Assembly (NCBI GenBank): GCA_965225625.1
Contig: CBDDBH010000032.1
Coordinates: 62,001-126,000 of the forward strand
DNA: 64,000 nucleotides
Origin: CBDDBH01 sp965225625
GTDB taxonomy: Bacteria > Pseudomonadota > Gammaproteobacteria > JADZEE01
Reading direction: 5' to 3'
Part shown: in pieces, positions 9,406-18,617 of the stretch
How the letters are laid out: each line of letters starts with the position of its first letter
How positions within the stretch are numbered: position 1 is the stretch's first letter
Notes under the pieces: model-generated
Seen by the model: only the letters and a program-made list of their open reading frames with translations
The model's database searches: none
What the model was told of the DNA's origin: nothing
Translations under genes and position numbers: made by a program

Positions 9406-11418
9406 ATGATCCTGCGTTCGCCCGACCTGGAGCCCGTGCAAATCATTACCACGGGTGCGGTGGTGCTCGCGGCGGCATTGTTTTGCCTCACACCGTGGGG
9501 AAAATCTTTTGATCACTTGGTCCTGGATTCTTTGTTCTACCTTCGCGGCAGCCAGGCAACACCGACCGAAGTCGTGGTCGTCGCCATCGATGAAACCTCG
9601 TTCGCGGAGATCGGCAGGCAGTGGCCCTGGCCGCGATCGCTGCATGCGCAACTTATCGATGAACTCTTCGCGGCCGGCGCAAAGGGTGTTGCGCTCGACA
9701 TCATCTTCGCCGAGCCGTCGCGACGAGAAGAGGATGCACGTCTGGCGGCCGCGATTAGCAGCCACAATACGGTCGTGTTAGCGACGGACTACAGCGTTAT
9801 CGAGCGCGAGCGCTACATCCAGGAGATCCGCGTAGGCCCACCGCCAACCCTGCTGGGTCCGGAGCCACCGGTTGGTTACATAAACTTTCCGACTGATAAC
9901 GACGGATTCGTACGCCGACTGCAATTGGCGAAATACAATATCCCGACTTTCGCCCTCGCAGCCGCACGGCTGATGGATCCCGACTGTTGCAAGCAAATGC
10001 GCGGTCAGTCCGTGGACGAGGTGCTTATCAATTTCGTCGGTCCACCGGACACAATCAGCACCGTGTCTTATTACCAGGCATTGAAGCCAGGACAATTCCT
10101 TCCGCCGGAAACGTTCAAAGATAAGATCGTGTTTGTCGGCCTCGCCACCCACAGTGCGGCGGATCCTTCAAGCCGGACACCTGATCATTTTCCCGCGCCC
10201 TATTCACGCTGGGGGCACGGCTACGTTCCGGGAGTGGTGATCCATGCTAATGCAGCGCACAACCTGCTCAGCGAAAACGCGATCATTCCAATTGACGCAT
10301 GGCGATCACTGGGGACTGGCCTGCTGCTCGCGATCGCGCTGGCTGCGCTCTTTCTATTCGTCGCGCCACTGTACAGTTTCCTGATTGTACTCATCGCCCT
10401 GTTATGCCTTTCGGTTGTGACGCTTTATCTGTTCGCGGTTCATTACATTTATCTTTCGGCTATACATTTGGCACTGCCGCTAGTTGCCGGTTACCTACTC
10501 AGTCCGTTCTTCCACTACCAACGGCAACGCAACGAACGGCGCTTTATCGAAACGGCATTCAGCACCTACCTTGCGCCAACCGTGGTAAAAGAGCTGATCG
10601 CCAATCCCGAGCGCCTGCAACTTGGCGGGCAATCACTGGAAACGACAATTCTGTTTCTCGACATCGCAGGTTTCACCGCCCTCTCCGAACGTTTCGACGC
10701 CAAGACGCTAGTGCAGATCATGAACCGGTTTCTGGACAAGATTACTAACATCGTGATTTCCCACGATGGCATGATCGATAAATTCATCGGCGACGCGGTC
10801 ATGGCGGTATGGGGCGCACCAATCGCAAACCCAAAACACGGCCAGTTAGCTTGCGAGGCTGCGCTGCAAATCCGGAGCCGCCTGCAGACTCTGGCCAGCG
10901 AAGAGTTGTCCCTGACGGGCGCAGCAATCAGCGCGCGCATGGGTATCAACAGCGGTAACGTGGTAGCCGGCAACATCGGCGGCGAAAAGCGGTTCGACTA
11001 CACAGTCCTGGGCAACGAGGTAAATCTGGCCTCGCGCCTGGAAGGCGTGAATAAGCTCTATAACACCGAAATCATTATCGGCGAAAATACCCACCAGTTA
11101 CTCGATGGAGAATTCGAGCTGCGCGAAATCGATGCTGTTCGAGTCAAAGGGAAAACGGTAGCGGTAAGAATTTTCGAGCTTCAAGGGCCGACCGGTTCAC
11201 TAGATAAGACGCAGGCCCAGCGTAATCAGCATTTTGCTGAAGGGCTGGGCCACTACAAACAACAGAGTTGGCAGACGGCGATCGAGGAATTTCAGCTGGC
11301 GTTAGAGCACATCGCCCATGATGGGCCGGCCCTGGTTTACGTGGAGAGATGTAAAGAATTGAACGACCATCCCCCCAGCCCCGACTGGGATGGGGTGTAC
11401 GACATCACGACGAAGTAG
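9406..11418 (+). CDS. CHASE2-domain class III adenylate/guanylate cyclase
   Basis: Predicted membrane sensor that makes a cyclic nucleotide, probably cAMP. An N-terminal membrane segment (about 10-28) is followed by a periplasmic CHASE2 domain (about 35-290; VVVAIDETSF and PWPRS motifs), then three hydrophobic helices at about 300-370. The cytoplasmic cyclase domain (about 412-590) keeps the metal-binding aspartates (LFLDIAGF, about D419; FIGDAVMAVWG, about D463) and the VLGNEVNLASRLEG block. A TPR-like tail (about 600-650) follows. FecR-TPR/CHASE2-cyclase neighbours are a known recurrent pair, which supports envelope sensing. The specificity residue calling (ATP versus GTP) is inference. Confidence 0.92.
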   Translation: MILRSPDLEPVQIITTGAVVLAAALFCLTPWGKSFDHLVLDSLFYLRGSQATPTEVVVVAIDETSFAEIGRQWPWPRSLHAQLIDELFAAGAKGVALDIIFAEPSRREEDARLAAAISSHNTVVLATDYSVIERERYIQEIRVGPPPTLLGPEPPVGYINFPTDNDGFVRRLQLAKYNIPTFALAAARLMDPDCCKQMRGQSVDEVLINFVGPPDTISTVSYYQALKPGQFLPPETFKDKIVFVGLATHSAADPSSRTPDHFPAPYSRWGHGYVPGVVIHANAAHNLLSENAIIPIDAWRSLGTGLLLAIALAALFLFVAPLYSFLIVLIALLCLSVVTLYLFAVHYIYLSAIHLALPLVAGYLLSPFFHYQRQRNERRFIETAFSTYLAPTVVKELIANPERLQLGGQSLETTILFLDIAGFTALSERFDAKTLVQIMNRFLDKITNIVISHDGMIDKFIGDAVMAVWGAPIANPKHGQLACEAALQIRSRLQTLASEELSLTGAAISARMGINSGNVVAGNIGGEKRFDYTVLGNEVNLASRLEGVNKLYNTEIIIGENTHQLLDGEFELREIDAVRVKGKTVAVRIFELQGPTGSLDKTQAQRNQHFAEGLGHYKQQSWQTAIEEFQLALEHIAHDGPALVYVERCKELNDHPPSPDWDGVYDITTK

Positions 11419-11534
11419 CCGTATTCCGTGCAACAGGGTCGCAATCTCTGGTGCGATCTTGCAGAACGAATCCTAAAAAAGCGCTACGTCGTGCTGCACT
11501 GTTTCACTCGTAAAAATTCGAGAGATCGCTCTGC

Positions 11535-11602
11535 CAGGTGGGTTGCGTGGAACGTCCCCTGTATGGGGGCCGCGCCGTGCTACGCACGGCTCGCAATGAC
11601 AG
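11535..11602 (-). repeat. Palindromic REP-like element (GTCATTGCGAG type)
   Basis: The minus strand reads GTCATTGCGAGCC, a GTGCGTAGCAC hairpin, GGCCCCCATACAGGGGAC, and ends CGCAACCCACCTGGC. The borders match the element at 5527-5567 with a longer, different core. It fills most of the 237-bp gap between the convergent cyclase and gspD genes and may also act as a bidirectional terminator. Confidence 0.55.
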
Positions 11603-11655
11603 GAGTGGATCCGTCATTGCCTGTCCCCTCCTCATGGGGGCGGCGGCGGGGCGGA

Positions 11656-13779
11656 TTATTCGGTTGGCCTTGGGGCGACGGCGTTTAGTTTGTTGCGGAA
11701 TTCTGCGGTGATGGAGCGGGCTTCGGCTTTGTTGGTGACAGCGCGGGGGGTGATGAGGATCAGCAGTTCGGTGCGACGGCTCGAATCGGTAGTCTGACCG
11801 AAGAGTTTGCCGATGAACGGGATTTTGTAGAGAAACGGGATCCCGCTTTCGTTTTGGGTAACGGTGTCGCGGATCAGACCACCCAGGATGACGGTCTCGC
11901 CGCTGTGTACGGCGACGACGGTGGTGACGTGGCGTTGTTGAATGGTGGGGGCGTTAAGATCGGAGCTTGTCGTCGGCACGGCGTCGCTGACCTCTTGTTC
12001 GACTTCCATCGTTACCAGGCCACCGGCATTTACGCGCGGGGTAACCGAAAGACTGACGCCGGTATTGCGATACACGATTTCATTCACGGTTGGTGCCACG
12101 GAGTCCAGGTTGCTCGTTGATTGGCGCGTGGGTATTGGTATTTCGTCACCAACGTTGATGTATGCGGTTTGATTGTCGAGCACCATCAGTGAAGGTGAGG
12201 ACAGAACGTTAAGTTTGTTTTCGCTAGCCAGCATGTTCAATACGACCCGCACGTCGTCTGCACCGTCGACAAGTGCATACGAGAATGCCGGTGCGAATGT
12301 GCTTAGCCCGGTCGCGCCGAGGTCCAACAGACCACGTCCCGTTTTATTCGTCGACACGTTGTTTTTGAAGAACCACTCCACGCCGTATTCCAGCGAGTCG
12401 CTCAATGTGACTTCGACAATTGTCGCTTCGATCAACACCTGCAGTGGCATGATGTCGAGCTTGCGGATCGCCGATTCAATGATCTCGAACTCCTGCGGCG
12501 TAGCGAGAATAACCAAGGCGTTGTTTACTTCGTCGGCGATGATGCGGATGTCGTCGCCGGCAAACATCGAAGAAGCATAGTCGTCACCGGGCGCCGCGCC
12601 TGGCGCGCCCGTGCCCATCTGAACCGCGGTGGTTCCCGGCGCGAGGGACACAGGCGGCACGCCTCCACCGCCGCTATCGGCGAAGATCTCGTTGAGGATC
12701 CCGGCAAGATCGACCGCCTTGGCATTCTGCACATGGTGGACGAACAGGCGCCGTCCGCTTTGCGTGCCGGTACGGTCGAGGCGTTCAATCCAGGTCCGGG
12801 TTTCTTCCAGGGCGTTAGCGCGTGGCGTGACTACCAGCAGTGCGTTAAGCCTGTCGATAGCAATCAGTCGCACCAGGCCATCGAGAATTTTCCCGCCCTC
12901 CCCGCCCAGTGCCTGCTGCAATTCCTCGATCAACATCTTCGGCTCAACGTAGTTCAACGGATAAAGCCCGACCGACATACCCTTCATCCAATCGACGTCG
13001 AACACTTCCACGGTTGCGTGCAGATTCCGTCGTTCATCCAGCGTACCGGCCAGCATCAGGATGTTGCGGCGCTCATCGGCAAAAACGAGATTCTGTTCCT
13101 CTACAAACGGTGCCAGGATCTTCTGCATCTCCGCGACTGCGATATAGCGCAGTGGAACGATCTGCACGCCGTAACCGGGCATGCGCGCGAGGGCCGAGCT
13201 GTACGGCGAGGTCGTGCCCTTCAGGGCGCGGCTCTTGGGGATTATCCGATGCAGACCATTGCTGTCTACGACCAGCGCAGCACCGTTCATGCCGAGCAGC
13301 GTTTCCAGTACCGGCAGGAGATCGTCTCTGGAGAGTCCGCCGCTGGTATCGGTATTAACTACGCCGGAGACGCTGGGATCGATGACGTAATTAAGGTTCA
13401 GGAGATTCCCCAGCACTGCCTTGACGACTTCGTGAATATCGGTGCCCTGGAAGTTGAGGATGATCGCGCCATCCTCGGCGGTGTCGGAGCGGCCTGTACC
13501 GGGGCGATCCGGCTTGACGAACTCACCGGTGCCTTCCACAACATCGGCTTGCGGATAGACCGGTGTAAATTCGGGCGTGTCGGTAGCATCGACGGTTGCC
13601 GTTTCGGGATACGGCGCTGGCGCGCCAGTGCGCACGGTCTGGGCCACCGCCTCGCTCGTCGCTGCAACCCGATCCTCGCGTGGTGTGATCAGCTCACAGC
13701 CAGCCACCAGCACTGCGGCGATTAGCAACGTCGTCGCAAGGGTGCGCTCGAAAGTCGGTCTGTGGGTGGGCACGGGCAT
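11656..13779 (-). CDS. gspD: Type II secretion system secretin GspD
   Basis: Outer-membrane secretin that forms the exit channel of the T2SS. The N-terminus carries a lipobox (LVAGC, Cys about residue 28, followed by Glu), so it is probably a lipoprotein secretin that reaches the outer membrane without a separate pilotin; this is inference. An N0 domain (about 110-180; ILNFQGTDIHEVVKAVLG) is followed by N1-N3 repeats (SVGLYPLNY, FVHHVQNAKA) and the secretin domain (about 430-690) with VPFLYKIPFIGKLFG-type C-terminal motifs (GIPFLYKIPFIGKLFG). Length is typical at about 707 residues. It is the last gene of the gspE-to-gspD operon, 45 bases after gspN. Confidence 0.93.
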   Translation of the reverse strand: MPVPTHRPTFERTLATTLLIAAVLVAGCELITPREDRVAATSEAVAQTVRTGAPAPYPETATVDATDTPEFTPVYPQADVVEGTGEFVKPDRPGTGRSDTAEDGAIILNFQGTDIHEVVKAVLGNLLNLNYVIDPSVSGVVNTDTSGGLSRDDLLPVLETLLGMNGAALVVDSNGLHRIIPKSRALKGTTSPYSSALARMPGYGVQIVPLRYIAVAEMQKILAPFVEEQNLVFADERRNILMLAGTLDERRNLHATVEVFDVDWMKGMSVGLYPLNYVEPKMLIEELQQALGGEGGKILDGLVRLIAIDRLNALLVVTPRANALEETRTWIERLDRTGTQSGRRLFVHHVQNAKAVDLAGILNEIFADSGGGGVPPVSLAPGTTAVQMGTGAPGAAPGDDYASSMFAGDDIRIIADEVNNALVILATPQEFEIIESAIRKLDIMPLQVLIEATIVEVTLSDSLEYGVEWFFKNNVSTNKTGRGLLDLGATGLSTFAPAFSYALVDGADDVRVVLNMLASENKLNVLSSPSLMVLDNQTAYINVGDEIPIPTRQSTSNLDSVAPTVNEIVYRNTGVSLSVTPRVNAGGLVTMEVEQEVSDAVPTTSSDLNAPTIQQRHVTTVVAVHSGETVILGGLIRDTVTQNESGIPFLYKIPFIGKLFGQTTDSSRRTELLILITPRAVTNKAEARSITAEFRNKLNAVAPRPTE

Positions 13780-13824
13780 TACGGTTTACGCGAGAGGGCT
13801 GGAGATTATAGGTGGATCAGTAAG

Positions 13825-14448
13825 TTAATTGGTAACCGGTGATTCCGGCTCCGGCCTGACGGGGGGCTCCGCGGACGCTGCCGCGCTCTTATCGGGCGCC
13901 GTCGCTGCAGGCGCCTCCCGGCGCTTGCGCCTAGGACGCGCCTTTCTCGCTTGCGGTGAGCTCTTTCGTACGAGTTCCAATTGTTGCACCCGATCTCCGC
14001 GCTCCAAGCGTGCTCCGCTGCTGCTAACCTCCGTCAACCGCCAGCCATCGACGCCTTCGCCCTGAGAGATCAAACGGGTTTCGTTGGAGTCGAATTTCAC
14101 CAGCGCTTGTCGCTTGTCGTCTTCAATGACGATGCTCAGCAAGGTGATTTGACCGCTCACCGGCGTTCTTGATTGACTGCCGGTCGGCGCCGGCCCCGCG
14201 ACAGTAGTGACAACCGGTAAACGGGTTTCACTGAACAATGGCCGTTCGATGACCTCACGGTAGACCTCGATATCCGCCTCGACGCGCGCCGACGCTTGCG
14301 CTAATTCGTCCGAGCGATCCGACGCGTTTTCAATAGCGTCGCCGGACCCTGCGTTGCGCCAATCGACGCCAAGCTCGAGCGCCACCACAGCGGTCAAACA
14401 AACGCACAGGCCTGCGATCAGCATCTTATGGCGCCCAAGATCTCCCAT
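13825..14448 (-). CDS. gspN: T2SS inner-membrane protein GspN/XpsN (GspC-like)
   Basis: A 207-residue bitopic protein with an N-terminal membrane helix (about 9-26) and a periplasmic region. Its conserved block YREVIERPLFSETRLPV (about 58-75) is the hallmark of the homology-region domain shared by GspC and XpsN. The tail is Ala/Pro/Arg-rich, with no PDZ domain visible. In the Xanthomonas xps order this position, between gspM and gspD, holds XpsN, which links the inner-membrane platform to the secretin. That role is assigned here by order and motif. It starts one base after the gspM stop. Confidence 0.75.
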   Translation of the reverse strand: MGDLGRHKMLIAGLCVCLTAVVALELGVDWRNAGSGDAIENASDRSDELAQASARVEADIEVYREVIERPLFSETRLPVVTTVAGPAPTGSQSRTPVSGQITLLSIVIEDDKRQALVKFDSNETRLISQGEGVDGWRLTEVSSSGARLERGDRVQQLELVRKSSPQARKARPRRKRREAPAATAPDKSAAASAEPPVRPEPESPVTN

Positions 14449-14449
14449 G

Positions 14450-15031
14450 CTAAGCCTCGAACCCAGCGGAATAGCCGCTCAGTTCCAATTGGACATCCAG
14501 TGGCTGCGACATTGTCGGCACGCTCCGCCGACGCCGTTTGCGAGTCGCGCTGCGTCGGGTGCTTATCGACACATTATCTATGAACACGGCCGGCTCGCCG
14601 GTTTCCAATTCGAACAGCATCCGCTGCAGTCCCTCCACGTCCGCCTTCATGTGCACTTTTATCGCGACGCGCGGGAACGCGGCCGTATTCGATACCGTGA
14701 GTGTCTGGGTGCTGACGATCTGGGCACCGCTGCGATCGGCGATCGCGTTCACATATTGTTGCATCTCCGCCGCCGCCAACGCCGGGGCGCTGCCGCGCAG
14801 GAACTCCGCCGCATTTCGGTCCGGCTGATCCAGACCTGCCAACTGCCCTTCCAATATCGCCTTGCGCTGTTGCAGATGCTGGTAACGTTGCAAACGTTGG
14901 TTCAGCGATTTAAGCGAATCGCTACTGTCCGCATAGCGCACCCAGTTGGGGACAAGAATTCCACCGACAAACGCGACAACTAATCCAATGAGAATGAGCG
15001 TGGATGTGATGCGTTGGCGTGCCGGCGTCAT
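14450..15031 (-). CDS. gspM: T2SS assembly protein GspM
   Basis: A 193-residue bitopic inner-membrane protein with one N-terminal helix (about 9-30; LILIGLVVAFVGGILVP), a coiled-coil stretch (about 40-65; LNQRLQRYQHLQQRK) and a ferredoxin-like periplasmic domain (about 95-160). This is the layout of GspM/PilO-type assembly proteins, which dimerise with GspL. Sequence similarity among GspM proteins is low, so the call rests on layout and on the position between gspL and gspN. Confidence 0.8.
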   Translation of the reverse strand: MTPARQRITSTLILIGLVVAFVGGILVPNWVRYADSSDSLKSLNQRLQRYQHLQQRKAILEGQLAGLDQPDRNAAEFLRGSAPALAAAEMQQYVNAIADRSGAQIVSTQTLTVSNTAAFPRVAIKVHMKADVEGLQRMLFELETGEPAVFIDNVSISTRRSATRKRRRRSVPTMSQPLDVQLELSGYSAGFEA

Positions 15032-15038
15032 AAGAGTC

Positions 15039-16109
15039 TCACTCCGGTTTTACCACGCTTGCCGAGAGGAAAAATCGATCTTTGCTGGTCGCGTTATTGC
15101 GGGTTACCGGCGAGCTGAATTCAGCACCGTGAAAGTAGCTCGATTGTTCCAACAACGAAACCAATTTCGACGCTTCTGCGGATTCTCCACGCAGTTCGAC
15201 CTGACTCGGGCGTACATCAAGACGGCTTAGCCAGGTGTCATCCGGGAGCAGCGTTGTCAGCGCGCCGAGCACGTCGATGGACCTGGTCCGGGCTTCGCGC
15301 TGGGTGTGGAAAAAATTAATCTCCGCGAGCTTGGCGTCGTGGGTTTTTCTCAGCGCTTCTAGCTGCTTGGTACTGGATGCGAGTGCCTTGAGTTCCGCGC
15401 GCGCCGCACTGAGTGCGCTGGCAGTACGGTTTGCCGGCACATACACGACCAGCGCAAGTAAACCGAACATGATCACGTACAGCAACAGCAACTGTCGAGT
15501 CGAATTGCGCCGTTCCGGCGCCGCAGTTTGCCATGGACTTAGGTTGATCCCAGTCGCGGCAAACGTGCAGCGTTGCGCATCGATGATGTTGGGCCGCAAA
15601 TCGAGGGCTTGCAACTTCGCTTGCAGTTCGTCGATAAGCGTTCGGCGCACCGCAACCAGCGTTACTTCCAGACGTTGGTTATTATCACCACGTCCGTCTA
15701 TGCGATAGTCGAAATAGATCTGCTCCGGTGTGAATGGGGTCTGACGGTCGATCTCGAAAGTCAGCAGTTCACGCAACCGCGGCGCCGCCGCAAGCGGCAG
15801 TTTCAGCGATTTCGTCAGGATCTCATCATCGCCAAGTCGAAGCACGACCGGCATAGTTTCGGTGTAGCGTCGCGTCAGCCAGTGCCTTAACGTCGGCTCA
15901 TCAAGCGTCGCGGCGGCGTCCGTTGCGTGGCTCTCTAGCGCGGCCCCATCAGCGTCACAGAACTCAAACACCAGGCTGGACCCGTCACGCCTGATCCGCA
16001 AGTGCGCAGGTAAAGCACACGCGCGGCTGCGCATGGCCGCGGGCACCAGGTAGGCAAGCCCCTGCAGCCACCACCGAATTGCGTGCTCAACCGTCGATAA
16101 GTTCGTCAT
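15039..16109 (-). CDS. gspL: T2SS assembly protein GspL (PilM/PilN-like)
   Basis: Bitopic protein that recruits the GspE ATPase to the membrane. The ATG at 16109 (MTNLSTVEHAI) overlaps the end of gspK by 23 bases; longer upstream starts would read far into gspK. The actin-like cytoplasmic domain includes VLRLGDDEILTKSLKLP and LLTFEIDRQTPF, the conserved PilM/GspL patch. One membrane helix (LLLLYVIMFGLLALVVYV) precedes a PilN-like periplasmic domain (TTLLPDDTWLSRL). It sits between gspK and gspM, with 7 bases to gspM. Confidence 0.88.
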   Translation of the reverse strand: MTNLSTVEHAIRWWLQGLAYLVPAAMRSRACALPAHLRIRRDGSSLVFEFCDADGAALESHATDAAATLDEPTLRHWLTRRYTETMPVVLRLGDDEILTKSLKLPLAAAPRLRELLTFEIDRQTPFTPEQIYFDYRIDGRGDNNQRLEVTLVAVRRTLIDELQAKLQALDLRPNIIDAQRCTFAATGINLSPWQTAAPERRNSTRQLLLLYVIMFGLLALVVYVPANRTASALSAARAELKALASSTKQLEALRKTHDAKLAEINFFHTQREARTRSIDVLGALTTLLPDDTWLSRLDVRPSQVELRGESAEASKLVSLLEQSSYFHGAEFSSPVTRNNATSKDRFFLSASVVKPE

Positions 16110-17043
16110 CGAGATATGCGTCATCAAAGTTATCGCTCGCCGGTTGCTCGAACGGTTCAGCATCGTTGTTCCAGACAACCACGGTGTACGGCTGGGCGCC
16201 AACAGCCTGCGGGGAAACGATCGCACTGATCCGTGCGAACGCGTTCCCACTGCGTCCCTCGGCGCGGATCTCGAATAGTTTTCCTTCGCCGAACCCAATC
16301 ATTTTCCTTGCGCTCGCAGGCAAGCCCGCCAGTACAACATCCAATGTTCCGTTTTCGCGGGCATCGAGCACCTGCTCGATCGTGACGTCGTCGAAGCCGG
16401 GCAGTGCCTGCATGGCGGACAGCGGCGCGGTATCGAGATTGACCACACCCTTGCTCGAATGCACGGTGAGCAACGGCACAACGCGGGCGTAAATCTCGGG
16501 CGTGACTCCGAGCACCTGTTGCAACTCTGTCACGGTATTAAAGGGTCCGTCCTTGGCACCGTACGCGAGCCCGGCAGCCTGATAGGCCGGGTCTTCGGCG
16601 CCACGCGGACGTTTGCGCTTATCGGTATCGCGCCAGTCGATGACGGCGTCACTCAGCTCGATCGCGTCACGGGAAACAACCCCCGCAGCAGTAAAAACGC
16701 CATTGATAAGTTCAGCGGACGCCCGATTCAAATCAATCAATCCGTTTTGGTCTTGGATCGCAAAACGCAAATCGGTATCACGAAACGCGTACTCAACCAC
16801 ACTACCGTCAGCACGCCAGGTATCGGCCGCGGTTCTGCGCAATAACCTGGAAACTCCTTTCCAGATCCCAGCCTCGGCCATTGCCCGTGCCTTTGCATTG
16901 CTCGTCGCGGCAGCCGCCGCGATGGTTTCGGTTCGGGTCGCTGCCGCGTAGCTGCCCGCCATAACGGTAATCAGCGCCAGCATCCACAGTACGATAACGA
17001 GCACGACGCCGCTCTGGCGCGGATTCAACATGTATCGCTTCAC
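16087..17043 (-). CDS. gspK: T2SS minor pseudopilin GspK
   Basis: Tip pseudopilin of the T2SS pseudopilus. The prepilin site is RQSG/VVLVIVLWML near residue 11, without the usual Glu at +5, as is normal for GspK. The large alpha-domain carries DQNGLIDLNRASAELI and the NTVTELQQVLG and LDTAPLSAMQALPGF helix-hairpin-helix-like motifs typical of GspK. Length is about 318 residues. It overlaps gspJ by four bases (ATGA), indicating translational coupling. Confidence 0.92.
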   Translation of the reverse strand: MKRYMLNPRQSGVVLVIVLWMLALITVMAGSYAAATRTETIAAAAATSNAKARAMAEAGIWKGVSRLLRRTAADTWRADGSVVEYAFRDTDLRFAIQDQNGLIDLNRASAELINGVFTAAGVVSRDAIELSDAVIDWRDTDKRKRPRGAEDPAYQAAGLAYGAKDGPFNTVTELQQVLGVTPEIYARVVPLLTVHSSKGVVNLDTAPLSAMQALPGFDDVTIEQVLDARENGTLDVVLAGLPASARKMIGFGEGKLFEIRAEGRSGNAFARISAIVSPQAVGAQPYTVVVWNNDAEPFEQPASDNFDDAYLDDELIDG

Positions 17044-17756
17044 GCCTCGGGCTCCGCTGTGTCTTGAGCGCCGGTAGTTAGGGCAGGATCCTCGCGACTC
17101 ATGGTCTGCGCCAGCCGCGGGTTAGCCTGAGCGCGGATTGGCACAATGATATCCGGCCAATGCATAGCGGGGGACCCAACGCCGAGATGAATTTTCATCA
17201 GCTGCGGCAGGGCCTCATCGCTGTCCCAAACGTCGTGCCATTCGGGCGCGTCCGCCTCTTGCACCGCGCCGTAGTAGCTGAATTCAAGTTCCTTGAGATC
17301 ATCTAGCAAGACTTTCTTCTCATCGTCCTCGGTGACGTCTTCCAGTGGACCGTTACCCGTACCGAGCAGCCTGTAGAACAGCACCAACTGACCGGATGTG
17401 TCCGTGGGCTCGCGTCGCAATGTGAGCACGTGCAATCCGCCGCCACCGCGATGCGCCGGTAAGGTACCGATGAAACGCAGCGCCTCATCGGTGCCGTGGA
17501 AAACCAGCTCGCGATTGCGCCCGTGCTGCCAGAACAGCGGAAAAGTCTCGCTGATCTCGCGATGCAGAAAACCCGAAACGATGCGCATGCGATCCGTTGC
17601 GGCGATGCGAGACTCCGACGAACGCCAATATCTGGCCGAGAGATCCAACCCCGTGAACAGCACCGTCGTTACCAGACCGAGCAAGACGAGCGCTATCAGA
17701 ACCTCGATTAAGGTTATTCCGCTATGCCGACCCGGGTGCGCTATACAAGACTGCAT
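17040..17756 (-). CDS. gspJ: T2SS minor pseudopilin GspJ
   Basis: The ATG at 17756 overlaps the gspI stop by one base (TGATG) and gives a normal prepilin leader with cleavage at RHSG/ITLIEVLIALVLLG. Downstream it has the GspJ features ISETFPLFW and TLRREPTDTSGQLVLFYRL. About 238 residues; it forms the tip complex with GspI and GspK. Longer upstream starts would lie inside gspI and are rejected. Confidence 0.9.
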   Translation of the reverse strand: MQSCIAHPGRHSGITLIEVLIALVLLGLVTTVLFTGLDLSARYWRSSESRIAATDRMRIVSGFLHREISETFPLFWQHGRNRELVFHGTDEALRFIGTLPAHRGGGGLHVLTLRREPTDTSGQLVLFYRLLGTGNGPLEDVTEDDEKKVLLDDLKELEFSYYGAVQEADAPEWHDVWDSDEALPQLMKIHLGVGSPAMHWPDIIVPIRAQANPRLAQTMSREDPALTTGAQDTAEPEA

Positions 17757-18175
17757 CACAGCGTCCCCAGTCGCAACGTTGCCAGTTGCAGCGAACGACT
17801 GCGTTGCCCCTGGTTCCAGGACACTTCGACTTCGACTTCCCACGCGCTCACGCCCTGCGATTGCGGCCCTTCATCGACAATCTCGATATCCACGTGCTCG
17901 CTCGTGGTGCGCACCCAACGAAAACCATCCTCGCTCTCGCCGGCCACCTCTCCCGGCGCGAGTTCTTCCTCCACACCGGCCACCGCCAGCAGGGAATCGG
18001 CAAGCGTAACCGCGCGCGAATAATGCGCAGCGGCCGCCATCGCGTGCGCACCGCGGCCATAGGTCTGAAACACCACGCCAAGCGCGAGCGCCGTGATCGT
18101 GAACGCAACGAGCACCTCAAGGAGGGTAAATCCCCGCGCACCGGTTGCCGGGCTATTGCAGAATCTCAACCGCAC
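17756..18175 (-). CDS. gspI: T2SS minor pseudopilin GspI
   Basis: The GTG at 18175 gives a 17-residue leader and the cleavage site GARG/FTLLEVLVAFTI. It overlaps the end of gspH by 23 bases. The ORF stays open further upstream, but only as shadow inside gspH. The product is about 139 residues, typical for GspI. It is adjacent to gspH and gspJ in the pseudopilin block. Confidence 0.85.
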   Translation of the reverse strand: MRLRFCNSPATGARGFTLLEVLVAFTITALALGVVFQTYGRGAHAMAAAAHYSRAVTLADSLLAVAGVEEELAPGEVAGESEDGFRWVRTTSEHVDIEIVDEGPQSQGVSAWEVEVEVSWNQGQRSRSLQLATLRLGTL

Positions 18176-18617
18176 CGGTAAGCCAATCGACGTCGATATG
18201 CAGGATAAGCCGCGCGGATCCGAGCGACACGCGACCACCGGTCGAACTCCCATCTGCAAAGAATCGGATGGCGCCACGCTGATCGGAGATCCTCTCCGAA
18301 CTTGCGGTGACGAGTGTCAGGTTTTCCAGCTCCGGGAAGCTTTTTGGATTGCGCCCATGCGCGGCGTAGGTGCGGTTCTCGAGATCCAGTTCAACCAATG
18401 CTTCGCTTTGCAACTGCACCGCTCTGCTGCGCGTGTAACGCAGTGCGGCCGCAAGATCGCGGGCGGCAGCCTTGGTTTGCGTGGTGGTGAGGGTGCGCGA
18501 GGCAACTGGCGCGACCACCGCCAGGCCAAGTGCGAGAATGACGAACACCACAATCAGTTCGATGAGGGTAAAGGCATTCTGCCGACGCCCAGGCATGCGG
18601 TGGCCACCCATCATCAT
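18153..18617 (-). CDS. gspH: T2SS minor pseudopilin GspH
   Basis: The prepilin leader is MMMGGHRMPGRRQNA, followed by FTLIELIVVFVILALGL. The residue before the cleavage site is Ala rather than the near-universal Gly; some prepilin peptidases tolerate Ala. The rest (AAARDLAAALRYTRSRAV, AIRFFADGSSTGGRV) matches GspH/FimT. About 154 residues. Its ATG directly follows the gspG stop codon. Confidence 0.88.
   Translation of the reverse strand: MMMGGHRMPGRRQNAFTLIELIVVFVILALGLAVVAPVASRTLTTTQTKAAARDLAAALRYTRSRAVQLQSEALVELDLENRTYAAHGRNPKSFPELENLTLVTASSERISDQRGAIRFFADGSSTGGRVSLGSARLILHIDVDWLTGAVEILQ

Noticed and set aside
12733..13725. Long + strand open frame (330 codons) opposite gspD
   Set aside because: Antisense shadow of a strongly conserved secretin gene; no domain, start site or ribosome site.
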